Shown: positions 53,946 through 62,709 of the stretch, piece by piece
Position numbering within the stretch: position 1 is the first letter of the stretch
Layout: every line of letters begins with the position of its first letter
NCBI RefSeq assembly: GCF_900112365.1
Contig: NZ_FOLQ01000007.1
Location: 291,469-355,468 of the forward strand
Source of the DNA: Spirosoma endophyticum
Lineage (GTDB): Bacteria; Bacteroidota; Bacteroidia; Cytophagales; Spirosomataceae
Length of the DNA stretch: 64,000 bases
Direction: 5' to 3'
The notes under the pieces: model-generated
What the model was told of the DNA's origin: nothing
Seen by the model: the letters and a program-made list of their open reading frames with translations, nothing else
The model's database searches: none
Program-made: the position numbers and the translations under genes

Positions 53946-53979
53946 GACCTGGGTTTAGATTTAATTTTTATGGTTTTAA

Positions 53980-53999
53980 ATTATAGCCGCTACGTTCTA
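53980..53999 (+). promoter_or_regulatory. TTAGCCG motif, copy 6
   Basis: ATAGCCGCTACGTTCTATTT on the plus strand, one change from the consensus, 502 nt upstream of the iron-sulfur subunit ATG and pointing towards it. T7C follows. Confidence 0.55.
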
Positions 54000-54127
54000 T
54001 TTTTTTCAAAAAAAGTAATCCTTCCTACTGAATATCTGCCTGAAGCGTATGGCGTATATACGGTATCGTTAGAGCCTTTTATGTTATTTTCTCTGGTATG
54101 TAGCGCCTGATTTAGCCAGAATATTGG

Positions 54128-54142
54128 GTATGCCAGGCATAC
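54128..54142. promoter_or_regulatory. Palindrome, possible operator
   Basis: GTATGCC, A, GGCATAC is a perfect 15-nt palindrome 359 nt upstream of the iron-sulfur subunit gene. It may bind a dimeric repressor; no gene for one is adjacent except AraC copy 3. Confidence 0.3.
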
Positions 54143-54500
54143 GCATTTCAGCATAAGACCATTTTCTGGCTGAACTAAATTGATGACGACTGACGCACCG
54201 TATTAACCTGCATGGATGTCAAGAATAGCCTTATCGTTCAATTTTTTTAGCACCTGAATTATCAACTTTGCCGCTTACTATTACTAAGTAGCTGAATCGT
54301 AGCTTGCTTTACTAAGTGGTAGAACGTAACCAGGCAGGCCTGTTAATAGCCTTTACGTAATTTGAAGAAGCAGGTAAGAGTCGATGTCCATTCCAGTCGA
54401 ATGTAGTACGAGACCCAACCAGAGCTATCAGGATACTTGTTTAATCTGTTACCTTTTTTTAGTACACCGTCTTATCAAACCTACAAACCTAAGTATAATC

Positions 54501-54986
54501 ATGCCGACAATTCATTTAAATGGACAGGAAAGAGAGGTGACTTCCCACCCGGATATGCCACTGCTTTGGGTAGTTCGGGAAGAATTTGACCTCACAGGAA
54601 GCAAGTATGGCTGCGGTCACGGCGTATGTGGCGGCTGCGTATGCGAGGTAGACGGGGCCCAGGTGCATTTATGTAAAAATACTGTGGCTGATGTACAGGG
54701 GAAGAAAGTCATCACCATCGAAGGGCAGGAAGGTCCGGTGGCGGAGGCTGTGTTTAATGCCTGGCTGGCTTTAGATGTGGCCCAATGTGGTATGTGCCAA
54801 CCGGCGCAAATCGGCAGTGCCATTATTTTATTGAAGCAAAATGCCAACCCCACGGATGAAGATATTGATGAAGCGATGAAGCACAACCTGTGCCGCTGCG
54901 CTACGTATCACCGTATTCGGAAAGGTATTCACTATGCAGCGGCTACGTTGCAACGCACAGGATACCAGGAGTCCTCTTCTAATTGA
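54501..54986 (+). CDS. (2Fe-2S) subunit of a molybdenum hydroxylase, IorA-like
   Basis: A 161-residue two-cluster ferredoxin-type subunit. ATG 54501 (MPTIHLNGQE) is chosen; in-frame codons upstream add 39 residues of no domain. Cluster one: C38, C43, C46 and C58 (CGHGVCGGC). Cluster two: C96, C99, C131 and C133 (CGMCQPAQ, LCRCATYHRI). Such subunits pass electrons from the molybdopterin subunit, here encoded 21 nt downstream. No FAD subunit is present, which suits the isoquinoline oxidoreductase/aldehyde dehydrogenase two-subunit type. Confidence 0.93.
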   Translation: MPTIHLNGQEREVTSHPDMPLLWVVREEFDLTGSKYGCGHGVCGGCVCEVDGAQVHLCKNTVADVQGKKVITIEGQEGPVAEAVFNAWLALDVAQCGMCQPAQIGSAIILLKQNANPTDEDIDEAMKHNLCRCATYHRIRKGIHYAAATLQRTGYQESSSN

Positions 54987-55007
54987 TAACCCTTCCAGAA
55001 AAATACA

Positions 55008-57203
55008 ATGAATACAGAACAAGCACCTTCACAGGACACCTTCATTTTCCCCGCCGAGCCAAACCCGCTGGCCTTTATTACGATCAATGCTGACAATACA
55101 GTAACCGTCGTTAGTAAGCACCTGGAAATGGGCCAGGGTATTTACACGGGTCTGGCTACCTTAGTAGCGGATGAGCTGGATGCCGCCTTTGACCAGATTC
55201 GGGTGGTCACCGCACCCGGCCAGCCTACACCCCAGGGACCCTACGGCAACGCCCTTTTTGGTGGCATACAGGGCAGTGGCGGGCAAACCGGCATCCATTC
55301 TTCATACATGATTTACCGTACGGCTGGTGCAGCTATGCGGCAAATGCTTTTAGCGGCCGCTGCTAAAAAACTAGGAACGGCTCCGGCGGATCTGCGTATA
55401 AAAGCAGGTGTAATTGCCGACAGTCAAAGCGCAAAAAGCCTGACCTTTGGTGATATTGCCGCCGAGGCTATGGGGGAGACGGTGCCCAAAGAAGTGAAAA
55501 TAAAAGACCCCGAAGAGTTCACGTACATCGGCAAGCACTTTCCGCGACTGGACGCTTATGATAAAATTCATGGTAAGACACAGTTTGTGCAGGATATAAA
55601 GCTGCCGGGCATGATTACCGCCGTCATTAAGCGACCTACGCGCTTTGGATCTACCGTCAAGAGCTTTGATGCTGCTGAAACCCTCGCTTTCCCAGGCGTG
55701 CGTCAGGTTGTGGAATGCCCGTTTGGTGTTATTGTGGCCGGCGATAATTTTTGGAGCGTATACGAAGGCGCGGAAAAGCTACAGGTAGAATGGGACTATA
55801 GCAACGCGTATGATTTCAGCAGCGACAGCATCCGGGCATCGTTCCGGGAATTACTGAAGCAGCCAGGTACCAAAGCCATTGATTATGGTGATGTTGACAC
55901 CGCCCTGGCAGGCTCTGCCAAAAAATTGACGTATGAGTTTGAAGTGCCCTACAGCGCCCACATGCCTTTCGAGACCATGAACAGCATCATGCAGATTCAT
56001 GGCGATGGAACGGTAGAGATGTGGGGGCCTTCGCAAATATTTACCATTGATGGAAATACCGTTGCGGGCATGATGGGCATTAGCCCCGATAAAGTGAAGT
56101 TGAACATGACGCAGTGTGGCGGCTCCTTTGGGCGCCGAAGTGGCCCGCACGCCCTTTGCTGGGTAGAAAACCTGGCCGTTATCAAGGCGTTGGGTACCGA
56201 TAAGCCGGTTAAGCTGATGTACAGCCGCGAAGACGATGTGAGCAGCCCCGGTACGGTATTGCGCCCCGGTTTCATCCATCAAATTGATGCCGGTCTTGAT
56301 CAGGATGGCAGATTGATCGCCTGGGCTCACCGTGCCGTAGGTCAGTCTATCTGTAAAGGCACCGCATTTGAATCCTCTGTAATACATGACGGGATTGATT
56401 TTATGAGCGTGGAGGGCTCAGTCGATCAACCGTATGATATACCAAGCCACCGCCTGGATCTTCATTCGCCCGAATTGCCGATCACCGTCAGCTGGCTGCG
56501 TACGTCCGGTACTTTCCACAATGGTTTCGCCCACGAGAGTATGATCGATGAATGTGCGGAAGCCGCCGGTCAGGACCCTTTCGAATACCGGATGGCTATG
56601 ATGACGGACGACAAGCGTGAAAAGGAATGCCTGCGCCTGGCTGCCGAAAAAGCGGAATGGTCCAAACCCCTGGCGCCGGGCGAACCGGGTACCCGCCGGG
56701 GTCGTGGCATAGCCGTAGTGCCCGCTCACCGTAGCTATGCAGCCTGTGTCGCTGAGGTAACCGTTTTTCCTGACAACGACTGGCGCATCGACCGGCTGGT
56801 ATGTGTTATGGATTGTAGAATGGTCATCAACCCCGATAACGTAATCGCTCAAATGGAAGGAGCCGCGTTATTTACGCTGGGCATGGCCCGTTACAGCCGG
56901 ATTACGTTTAGCAATGGCGGTGTAGACCAGCGTTTCTACAGCGACGTGCACATTACCCGTATGCACACATCGCCTAAAGTAGTCGAATGCTATATCGTGC
57001 CAAGCACGCAGGGACCCAGTGGTAGCAGCGAAACCATGGGTGCCTGTATCGCTCCTGCCATGGGCAATGCGCTTAAAATGGCTACCGGCGAACGCGTTAC
57101 CAAAGTACCTATGATGCTTACCGGCGAACCGGCAGAAGAACACTGGGATGTACCTGCCATTCTCAACACGTTTGAGGGTGCGCTACAAACCGAACTGGTG
57201 TAG
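55008..57203 (+). CDS. Molybdopterin-binding subunit of a molybdenum hydroxylase, IorB-like
   Basis: A 731-residue xanthine dehydrogenase-family large subunit. HLEMGQGIYTGLATLVADEL near residue 38, GGSFGRRSG at about 371 and SSETMGACIAPAMGNAL near 675, with its catalytic Glu, form the molybdenum-cytosine-dinucleotide site. There is no Tat signal, unlike many IorB homologs, so the enzyme is probably cytoplasmic or carried by another partner. Substrate unknown: an aldehyde or N-heterocycle. The terminator at 57222-57267 ends the two-gene operon. Confidence 0.92.
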   Translation: MNTEQAPSQDTFIFPAEPNPLAFITINADNTVTVVSKHLEMGQGIYTGLATLVADELDAAFDQIRVVTAPGQPTPQGPYGNALFGGIQGSGGQTGIHSSYMIYRTAGAAMRQMLLAAAAKKLGTAPADLRIKAGVIADSQSAKSLTFGDIAAEAMGETVPKEVKIKDPEEFTYIGKHFPRLDAYDKIHGKTQFVQDIKLPGMITAVIKRPTRFGSTVKSFDAAETLAFPGVRQVVECPFGVIVAGDNFWSVYEGAEKLQVEWDYSNAYDFSSDSIRASFRELLKQPGTKAIDYGDVDTALAGSAKKLTYEFEVPYSAHMPFETMNSIMQIHGDGTVEMWGPSQIFTIDGNTVAGMMGISPDKVKLNMTQCGGSFGRRSGPHALCWVENLAVIKALGTDKPVKLMYSREDDVSSPGTVLRPGFIHQIDAGLDQDGRLIAWAHRAVGQSICKGTAFESSVIHDGIDFMSVEGSVDQPYDIPSHRLDLHSPELPITVSWLRTSGTFHNGFAHESMIDECAEAAGQDPFEYRMAMMTDDKREKECLRLAAEKAEWSKPLAPGEPGTRRGRGIAVVPAHRSYAACVAEVTVFPDNDWRIDRLVCVMDCRMVINPDNVIAQMEGAALFTLGMARYSRITFSNGGVDQRFYSDVHITRMHTSPKVVECYIVPSTQGPSGSSETMGACIAPAMGNALKMATGERVTKVPMMLTGEPAEEHWDVPAILNTFEGALQTELV

Positions 57204-57221
57204 AGCCGTCAATATACTATC

Positions 57222-57267
57222 TAGCCCCTTTGTCGCCCAAAAAAAGTGTGGCTTGACAAAGGGGCTA
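57222..57267 (+). terminator. Hairpin terminator of the hydroxylase operon
   Basis: TAGCCCCTTTGTC and its perfect complement (13 bp) at 57222-57234 and 57255-57267, 18 nt after the stop; inner GCC/GGC pair. Followed by TTCTAT, a moderate T tract. Confidence 0.75.
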
Positions 57268-57330
57268 TTCTATCCTATTGATAGCTGAAACCGCTTCATC
57301 AGAAGTCTATTGTAAAGTCTGAATCGAGTC

Positions 57331-58458
57331 ATGAAAGAGATAAGTCGTATTGTTGAGGTCTTTGGGCAGGTTGATTTTAGCCAGCGCAAAGCCGCTTTGG
57401 CAACCGTGGTGTGGGTCGAAGGCTCATCGTACCGTCGGCCGGGCGCCCGAATGCTCATTACCGACGATGGCCGGTGGGAAGGCGCTATTAGTGGAGGCTG
57501 TCTGGAAGGTGATGCCCTGCGCAAGGCCCGCCAGGTCATGCTTGATGGAGAACCCATCGTCGTTACCTACGATACGATGGACGACGATGCTAACAGTTTC
57601 GGCGTCGGTCTGGGCTGCAATGGTATTATTGATGTTTTCATCGAACCCATTGACCTGAACGATCCAAAAAATCCGGTTGCCCTACTGGAGAAATTCACCC
57701 GAAAACGGGATGTTCAGGTAATGGCAACGGTTCTAAAAAGCCATGATCCCACGATCCCGACACCCGCCGGAACCCGCTTTATTCGAACCGACTCTAGTTC
57801 CGACGCCGTACCCAACTGGCTGCAGACCGATATGCAGGATGTATTTATAACGGGCAGGCCATCCAATAAGGTGTATGCCCGACAATCGGGGGAGATGGAG
57901 GTGTTTATTGAGCGTATTGACCCCGGCATTGAGCTTATCATTTTCGGCGCCGGGTATGATGTAATTCCGGTTGCTAAACTGGCCCGTGAACTAGGTTGGC
58001 AGGTCACAGTTACAGATGACTGTGTAGCCCATCTAGCGCCTAAACGGTTTCCAGTAGCTACCTGCACGCTGTATGCCGACCGGGAAGCGGTGCTTGACAA
58101 GCTGACCATTACCGACCGGACGGCCGCGGTGCTGATGTCGCACAACTTCAACTATGACCTCGCTGTTTTGCGGAACTTACTCACAACAGATGTGCCCTAT
58201 ATTGGCATGCTTGGTCCACATAAACGGTTTGATAAGATGCAGGCCGACTTTGAAAAAAATGGTTATTTCTTTAGCGAAGCCAGCCAAAATCGGATACATG
58301 CGCCCATTGGGCTTGATGTCGGTGCCGAAACACCCGATGAAATTGCCCTGTCGATTATAGCTGAAATAAAAGCCTTCTTCACCAAAAAAGCGGGGGGCTT
58401 TCTCAAAAACAAACCCGGCCCCATCCATAAACGTCTCACCAGCCAAACACTGGCTTAG
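57331..58458 (+). CDS. XdhC/CoxI-family molybdenum enzyme maturation protein
   Basis: A 375-residue protein. N-terminal XdhC_CoxI domain (about 15-90) with EGSSYRRPGARMLI and GAISGGCLEGD. C-terminal Rossmann domain with IFGAGYDVIPVAKLARELGW (about 203-222), VTVTDD and YIGMLGPHKR. Such proteins bind molybdenum cofactor and insert it, often with a sulfido ligand, into the hydroxylase encoded just upstream. It has its own transcription unit, since a terminator separates it from the subunit genes. Confidence 0.93.
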   Translation: MKEISRIVEVFGQVDFSQRKAALATVVWVEGSSYRRPGARMLITDDGRWEGAISGGCLEGDALRKARQVMLDGEPIVVTYDTMDDDANSFGVGLGCNGIIDVFIEPIDLNDPKNPVALLEKFTRKRDVQVMATVLKSHDPTIPTPAGTRFIRTDSSSDAVPNWLQTDMQDVFITGRPSNKVYARQSGEMEVFIERIDPGIELIIFGAGYDVIPVAKLARELGWQVTVTDDCVAHLAPKRFPVATCTLYADREAVLDKLTITDRTAAVLMSHNFNYDLAVLRNLLTTDVPYIGMLGPHKRFDKMQADFEKNGYFFSEASQNRIHAPIGLDVGAETPDEIALSIIAEIKAFFTKKAGGFLKNKPGPIHKRLTSQTLA

Positions 58459-58539
58459 GCGCAATGTCAGGTCCGCTGATTAACAGTCCTGGCATTGCCC
58501 GTTTTCATCCTGAACCCCTGTTTCCAAGCAAACGAGTAT

Positions 58540-59275
58540 ATGGTACTTAATCCAAATGTCCCTTATAGTGTCGGCCTGTATCAGCACAGCCGTCGTCCTG
58601 CTGTATGAAGTGTTCGGATTTAAATTTGTCGCTATTCCTTTTTTGCCAGTGGCTACTATCGGTACAGCCGTGGCGTTTTACATCTCTATCCTTTTTAGCC
58701 GGGGGTAAGTCTCCCGAAACGTATACGGAAGGGGTCGAAACTACCCTTGAAAAAATTTACCAGCACCCTGGTATACGAAAGCCTTCATCAGAAAAATCAC
58801 GTGGCCAACGCCTTGCTTACGCTGCAATCACAGCAATTTGCCCACCTCAAAAGCCGGGGTGAAATTGTTGGGCAGGAGCATTATACCCTTACCGAATTCC
58901 TCACCGATCTGCTGGCCAAACAGGGCGGCAATGAACGGATAAAAACGTTCCCACTACCCCGGCAATATGGTCTATTCAGCGGCTTGTTTGTCTGGCTGTT
59001 CTATTACGGTGTTGCCGATGGATATCATTAAAGAGTTGGCCAACAAAACGGCCCTAATTGGAATATGGCTCACGATTCCGTTCTCGATGCTAATTTCCTG
59101 GGTATTTTACAGTATGGAGATGGTGGGTGACAGCAGCCAGAAACCGTTTGAAAATGCTACTAACGATGTGCCCTTGATTGCTATTTGCCGCAATATAGAA
59201 ATTGATCTGAAGGAGATGCAGGATGAATCAGACTTGCCCGCCAAATTGCAGCCGGTGCACGATATATTAATGTAA
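58540..59275 (+). pseudogene. Bestrophin-family channel gene, frameshifted remnant
   Basis: Three pieces in two or more frames match consecutive parts of a bestrophin/UPF0187 chloride channel. 58556-58708: VVLLYEVFGFKFVAIPFLPV and IGTAVAFY, then a premature stop. 58747-59031: HQKNHVANALLTLQSQQFAH, NERIKTFPLPRQYGLF and FVWLFYYG. 59015-59275: WLTIPFSMLISWVFYSMEM, NATNDVPLIAICRNIEIDLK and LQPVHDILM, the family C-terminus. The conserved NNxxYDRxWEAR stretch is missing, pointing to an internal deletion besides the frameshift near 59010. It lies between XdhC and MoaA. Confidence 0.85.
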
Positions 59276-59644
59276 TATTTACAAACTAGTAAAACTGATT
59301 TCATTGTCCGGCTGCAACGGTGACCAGTAGCCAAACGACCCGACTGTTACCTATGTTAGTAGGTATTGTCTAAAGGTAATCCTGGGATTAAAAAAGCCCC
59401 CGATTTTTTAGATAGAGAGCAGAAAAACAGTCTGATCATTTTAGGCTGTGTTTTCTTACAAGCATAAATGATTGGCGGTTAGGGAACGAGATAAACCGCT
59501 AGGTTACCCCAACCCGTTTTGACAAGCAGACGAGTGTGCATAAGTGAAAAGTTTTAATCCTACTCGCCTTGTAGTCTATCGCCTGTGTAAAGTGGGGTAA
59601 GGGATGACTCTGTCTTATCCACGCACTATTTTAGAGAAAACAAA
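59276..59644. other. Intergenic region upstream of moaA
   Basis: About 370 nt. I see no gene and no recognisable molybdenum-cofactor riboswitch fold. It should hold the moaA promoter. Confidence 0.45.
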
Positions 59645-60625
59645 ATGATTTACGATAATCACAACCGTCCCATTACCTACGTCCGATTGGCCGTCACGGA
59701 TCGCTGCAATTTGCGGTGCTTCTATTGCATGCCTGAAGAGGGAATAAAGTACCTACCCAAAAGGCAAATACTAACATTTGAAGAAATGGAGCGAGTAGTT
59801 GGGGTACTGGTCAGCTTAGGGGTACAAAAAGTGCGCATCACCGGCGGAGAACCTTTTGTGCGATCAGGTCTTATGGGTTTTATGCACCAGTTAAGCCGCC
59901 TTCCGGGACTCAACGACATTTCCATAACGACAAATGGGGTGTTAACGGGTCCCCACATAACCGCTATGGCTGCGCTGGGTATCAAATCCGTGAATTTAAG
60001 TTTGGATACACTCGATCGGGAACGGTTTCGGCAAGTCACCCGACGTGACGATTTACCGGCTGTCCTGAAAACACTTGATGGCCTACTGGCCGCCGGCATT
60101 CAGACAAAGATAAATGCGGTTGTCATGGAAGGCCAGAATACACAAGATATAGGACCGCTGGTTGACTTAACGAGGACCTTACCCGTTGATGTGCGCTTTA
60201 TTGAGGAAATGCCTTTTAACGGCGAAGGGAGTCATTATCCGAAGCTTCATTGGACGCATCAGCGCATCCTCAACGAGATTCGAGCACACTACCCTACAGT
60301 ACAAAAACGAATGGATGCTCCCTTTTCAACGTCGACCGGGTACCAGATTCCAGGGCATCAAGGCCAGATAGGAGTGATTGCCGCCTTCAGCAGGACGTTT
60401 TGTGGTACGTGCAATCGCATTCGCCTGACCGCTCAGGGAACACTCAAAACTTGCTTATATGATGAGGGGGTATTAGATGTCCGCGCACTACTCCGGAATG
60501 GCGCATCAGATCAAGAACTGACAGCCGCTTTTCGACAGGCTTTCTCCCACCGACCGGTCAATGGTTTCGAGGCCGAACGAAACCGCGCTACCCTCGCAGA
60601 ATCCATGGCGACCATTGGCGGGTAA
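59645..60625 (+). CDS. moaA: GTP 3',8-cyclase MoaA (molybdenum cofactor step 1)
   Basis: A 326-residue radical SAM enzyme that, with MoaC, turns GTP into cyclic pyranopterin monophosphate. The radical SAM cluster is C21, C25 and C28 (CNLRCFYC); GGEP at 67-70 binds SAM. The C-terminal cluster is C253, C256 and C270 (CGTCNRIRLTAQGTLKTC). The C-terminal GG expected of MoaA is present (ATIGG). Length is typical. Start ATG 59645 preceded by AAAAC, no SD. moaD follows 151 nt downstream. Confidence 0.97.
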   Translation: MIYDNHNRPITYVRLAVTDRCNLRCFYCMPEEGIKYLPKRQILTFEEMERVVGVLVSLGVQKVRITGGEPFVRSGLMGFMHQLSRLPGLNDISITTNGVLTGPHITAMAALGIKSVNLSLDTLDRERFRQVTRRDDLPAVLKTLDGLLAAGIQTKINAVVMEGQNTQDIGPLVDLTRTLPVDVRFIEEMPFNGEGSHYPKLHWTHQRILNEIRAHYPTVQKRMDAPFSTSTGYQIPGHQGQIGVIAAFSRTFCGTCNRIRLTAQGTLKTCLYDEGVLDVRALLRNGASDQELTAAFRQAFSHRPVNGFEAERNRATLAESMATIGG

Positions 60626-60776
60626 GTTATACCAGGCCTTACGCCCTTACTCATCAGTCCGTAGCCTATTAGCGTCTTAAGTTACCCGTTGTCAACTGAC
60701 GGTATAGGAGCACGATACAAAGAGATACTTCTTAATTCACGAATACCATTGTCATCATTTTTTTAAATAGGAACCC

Positions 60777-61025
60777 ATGAGCGCATTTATTTCCGTGTTA
60801 TTATTTGGCATGACCCGTGACCTGACTGGTCATTCCAGCGTATTGGTACCCATTCATGAGCCTACACGGGTTGGAGATTTACTCAGTCAATTGCACCAGG
60901 ACTATCCTGCGCTAGCGGGTCTCCGAACGCTATTGGTAGCCGTGAATGGCGAGTATGCCGAAGTGGATCAGGAAATTGGCCCTACCGACGAAATTGCCCT
61001 TATTCCCCCTGTAAGTGGAGGTTGA
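60777..61025 (+). CDS. moaD: Molybdopterin synthase sulfur carrier subunit MoaD
   Basis: An 82-residue ubiquitin-fold sulfur carrier with the C-terminal tail PPVSGG, whose last Gly becomes thiocarboxylated. MoaD partners MoaE in molybdopterin synthase and donates sulfur to the precursor made by MoaA and MoaC. It lies 151 nt after moaA and 117 nt before moaE, so it may have its own promoter. Confidence 0.95.
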   Translation: MSAFISVLLFGMTRDLTGHSSVLVPIHEPTRVGDLLSQLHQDYPALAGLRTLLVAVNGEYAEVDQEIGPTDEIALIPPVSGG

Positions 61026-61142
61026 TTTTAGGGAGTAGTGTCTAGTCATGTTTCTACAGGCCACTAGTACATTAGAAGCGGATTATAAAAGCTTGGGTGG
61101 TGGTGTCCGGATAAATATAAACAAGTAAAATAGAACTGATTT

Positions 61143-61562
61143 ATGATTGCTATTACGGTTGATCCCATTGATGTGGCAGCGGCCCTAAAGTCCATCGAGT
61201 TGGAGCAAGCTGGAGCTATTGATTTGTTCCTGGGTGTGGTCCGCAACTCGACCCAAGCGCGTTCGGTAAACAGGCTAGAATACGAAGCATACGACCGTAT
61301 GGCGGTTAGCGAAATGGAAAAAATTGCCAATGAAGCCCACCAGCGTTGGCCCATTTTACGGTACACTATCATTCATCGAAAAGGCACCTTGCAAATCGGC
61401 GAAATTGCGATCTTAATTGGGGTTGCTACGGCACACCGGGGCGACGCGTTCGTGGCTTGCCGGTACATCATTGATACCATTAAACAGACCGTGCCCATCT
61501 GGAAAAAAGAAGTATTTATGGATGGAGAAGAATGGGTGAACGCCCTGTTTGGCTTGTCCTGA
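61143..61562 (+). CDS. moaE: Molybdopterin synthase catalytic subunit MoaE
   Basis: A 139-residue MoaE with GAIDLFLGVVRN (residues about 24-35), LEYEAYDRMA, IHRKGTLQIGE and VPIWKKEVFMDGEEWV near the C-terminus, which contains the catalytic Lys residues. It forms molybdopterin synthase with MoaD. The stop codon lies within a 17-bp direct duplication. moaC, mogA and moeA are not in the window. Confidence 0.96.
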   Translation: MIAITVDPIDVAAALKSIELEQAGAIDLFLGVVRNSTQARSVNRLEYEAYDRMAVSEMEKIANEAHQRWPILRYTIIHRKGTLQIGEIAILIGVATAHRGDAFVACRYIIDTIKQTVPIWKKEVFMDGEEWVNALFGLS

Positions 61563-61584
61563 ACCCTGGCTTGTCCTGAACCCT
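61551..61584 (+). repeat. 17-bp tandem duplication at the moaE stop
   Basis: GGCTTGTCCTGAACCCT occurs twice head to tail (61551-61567, 61568-61584). The first copy contains the moaE stop codon. A slippage or insertion trace. Confidence 0.8.
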
Positions 61585-61764
61585 GTCGGTTGAACCCGTG
61601 AAGGGCAACGTAAAAAAATTAACTTCCAATGGCTTACTTGACCAGCGCTAGGACACTTGACCAACCGACAAATGAGAATACTAGAGAGAACCTACTACTG
61701 ACTGTCAAATGACTTTACGCTTGTTTAATGGAAAATAGATGCCACTGCACGTGCCAAATGGATA

Positions 61765-62196
61765 TCACTTTCTTCGCTTTATACCCGCGCTGCTTCTTGG
61801 TTTATCTGTAATTAATAGGTGGGTAAGTGGCTTTTGTAGACGATTCCGCTGCCAGCCGTTAGCTACTCTCCAATAGTCTGCTATGCAATTTCCCACTTCA
61901 TCTCGCTTAAAATTCTTAAGATAGTGTTTCCCTTTGTCCGTAGTAGAAAGGGTAAAAGTAGATTCTCCAGTAAGATCCCAGGATCTGGGATTATTTATTA
62001 CTTCGCCTGTATCAGTAAGATCATTTTCCTTGGTTTTGCCAGTAAGGCTGGCATCAGCACACTCTTCTAATTTGGCTGAGTCTTCAGCTAAGATTTCTTT
62101 TAGAAGATGGTAAGCAACCGCATATTTATCAACTACGGTTAGAAATCTATATTGGTTAATCGTTTGGACCAGATCCCATAGCCCATCTATGACCAC
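61765..62196 (-). CDS. Hypothetical protein, 5' end lost or altered
   Basis: A 143-residue frame with no recognised domain. It has no ATG near its start: the first codon usable is GTG at 62196, inside the hairpin at 62194-62243. This suggests that the true 5' end was removed when the hairpin was inserted or formed. It is rich in Lys and Asp, has no signal or membrane segment, and contains WRVANGWQRNRLQKPL, of unknown meaning. A decayed gene is as likely as a working one. Confidence 0.35.
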   Translation of the reverse strand: MVIDGLWDLVQTINQYRFLTVVDKYAVAYHLLKEILAEDSAKLEECADASLTGKTKENDLTDTGEVINNPRSWDLTGESTFTLSTTDKGKHYLKNFKRDEVGNCIADYWRVANGWQRNRLQKPLTHLLITDKPRSSAGIKRRK

Positions 62197-62243
62197 CTCA
62201 ATGCTGAATAGGAAAATTTGTTTTTCTATTCAGCATTGAGGTG
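62194..62243. repeat. Very long perfect hairpin 1
   Basis: 18 bp paired perfectly (62194-62211 with 62226-62243), extended by five more pairs (one G-T) to leave a TTTG loop. It occupies the presumed 5' end of the hypothetical gene at 61765-62196. Possible transposon end, terminator or cruciform site. Confidence 0.75.
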
Positions 62244-62325
62244 AAAGTGACTATAGAGATTTGGGCAGTCCCTGTTGTATACTTCTAGAAAAGGTTTTAC
62301 AAAAGGAAATAAACTGATTATCAGC

Positions 62326-62577
62326 CTACTCATATATGTTTCCAAACCGAATTTTTATAAGGGTATCCTTTTTGCTGTCGGTGCGTCTGCTCAGATTTAG
62401 AACATCAATGCGGTTAAATAGCCTGAAGATGTAGCGGTCACACCGAAGTATAGGTTCCAATAACTTGCTTAATTGCCCCTTATGAAGGAATAAAAGTAAG
62501 AAAGCTCTACTCGTGAAAGTCTTACACGCCAACGACTCCGCCGTGTTCTCGTAAGATAGTTTTACGTGATCGAGCAA
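62326..62577 (-). pseudogene. Unidentified short fragment, possibly of a gene remnant
   Basis: An 83-residue frame with only a TTG start, preceded in the same frame by a stop at 62593-62595 and by further open codons (IDLLLIHHHFVGPVGSGVQ). It is rich in Leu, Arg and Phe. I recognise no family. It could be a decayed gene in this mobile-element zone; certainty is low. Confidence 0.2.
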
Positions 62578-62654
62578 CCTAGGTAGCGGAGTTCATTGAA
62601 CGCCCGATCCAACTGGGCCGACGAAGTGATGATGGATAAGCAGTAAATCGATTT

Positions 62655-62709
62655 GTTGGCGGAGAATCTAACTCCTTCAGAGGGGTAAGGAGTTAGATTC
62701 TCCGCCAAC
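62655..62709. repeat. Very long perfect hairpin 2
   Basis: A 23-bp perfect inverted repeat, arms 62655-62677 and 62687-62709, with a 9-nt loop. It covers the last codons and stop of the triple-HTH protein gene. No T run follows on the minus strand. It could serve as a terminator, an RNA stabiliser or the end of a mobile element. Confidence 0.8.

Larger units (their letters stand above)
53946..54500. other. Intergenic region upstream of the molybdenum hydroxylase genes
   Basis: About 555 nt holding a TTAGCCG motif copy at 53980-53999, a palindrome at 54128-54142 and a half-match GTAGAACGTAACC near 54320. It must contain the promoter of the 54501-57203 operon. Confidence 0.5.

Noticed and set aside
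59276..59644. Molybdenum-cofactor riboswitch upstream of moaA
   Set aside because: I could not draw the conserved multi-stem fold from the sequence; a covariance-model search would decide.
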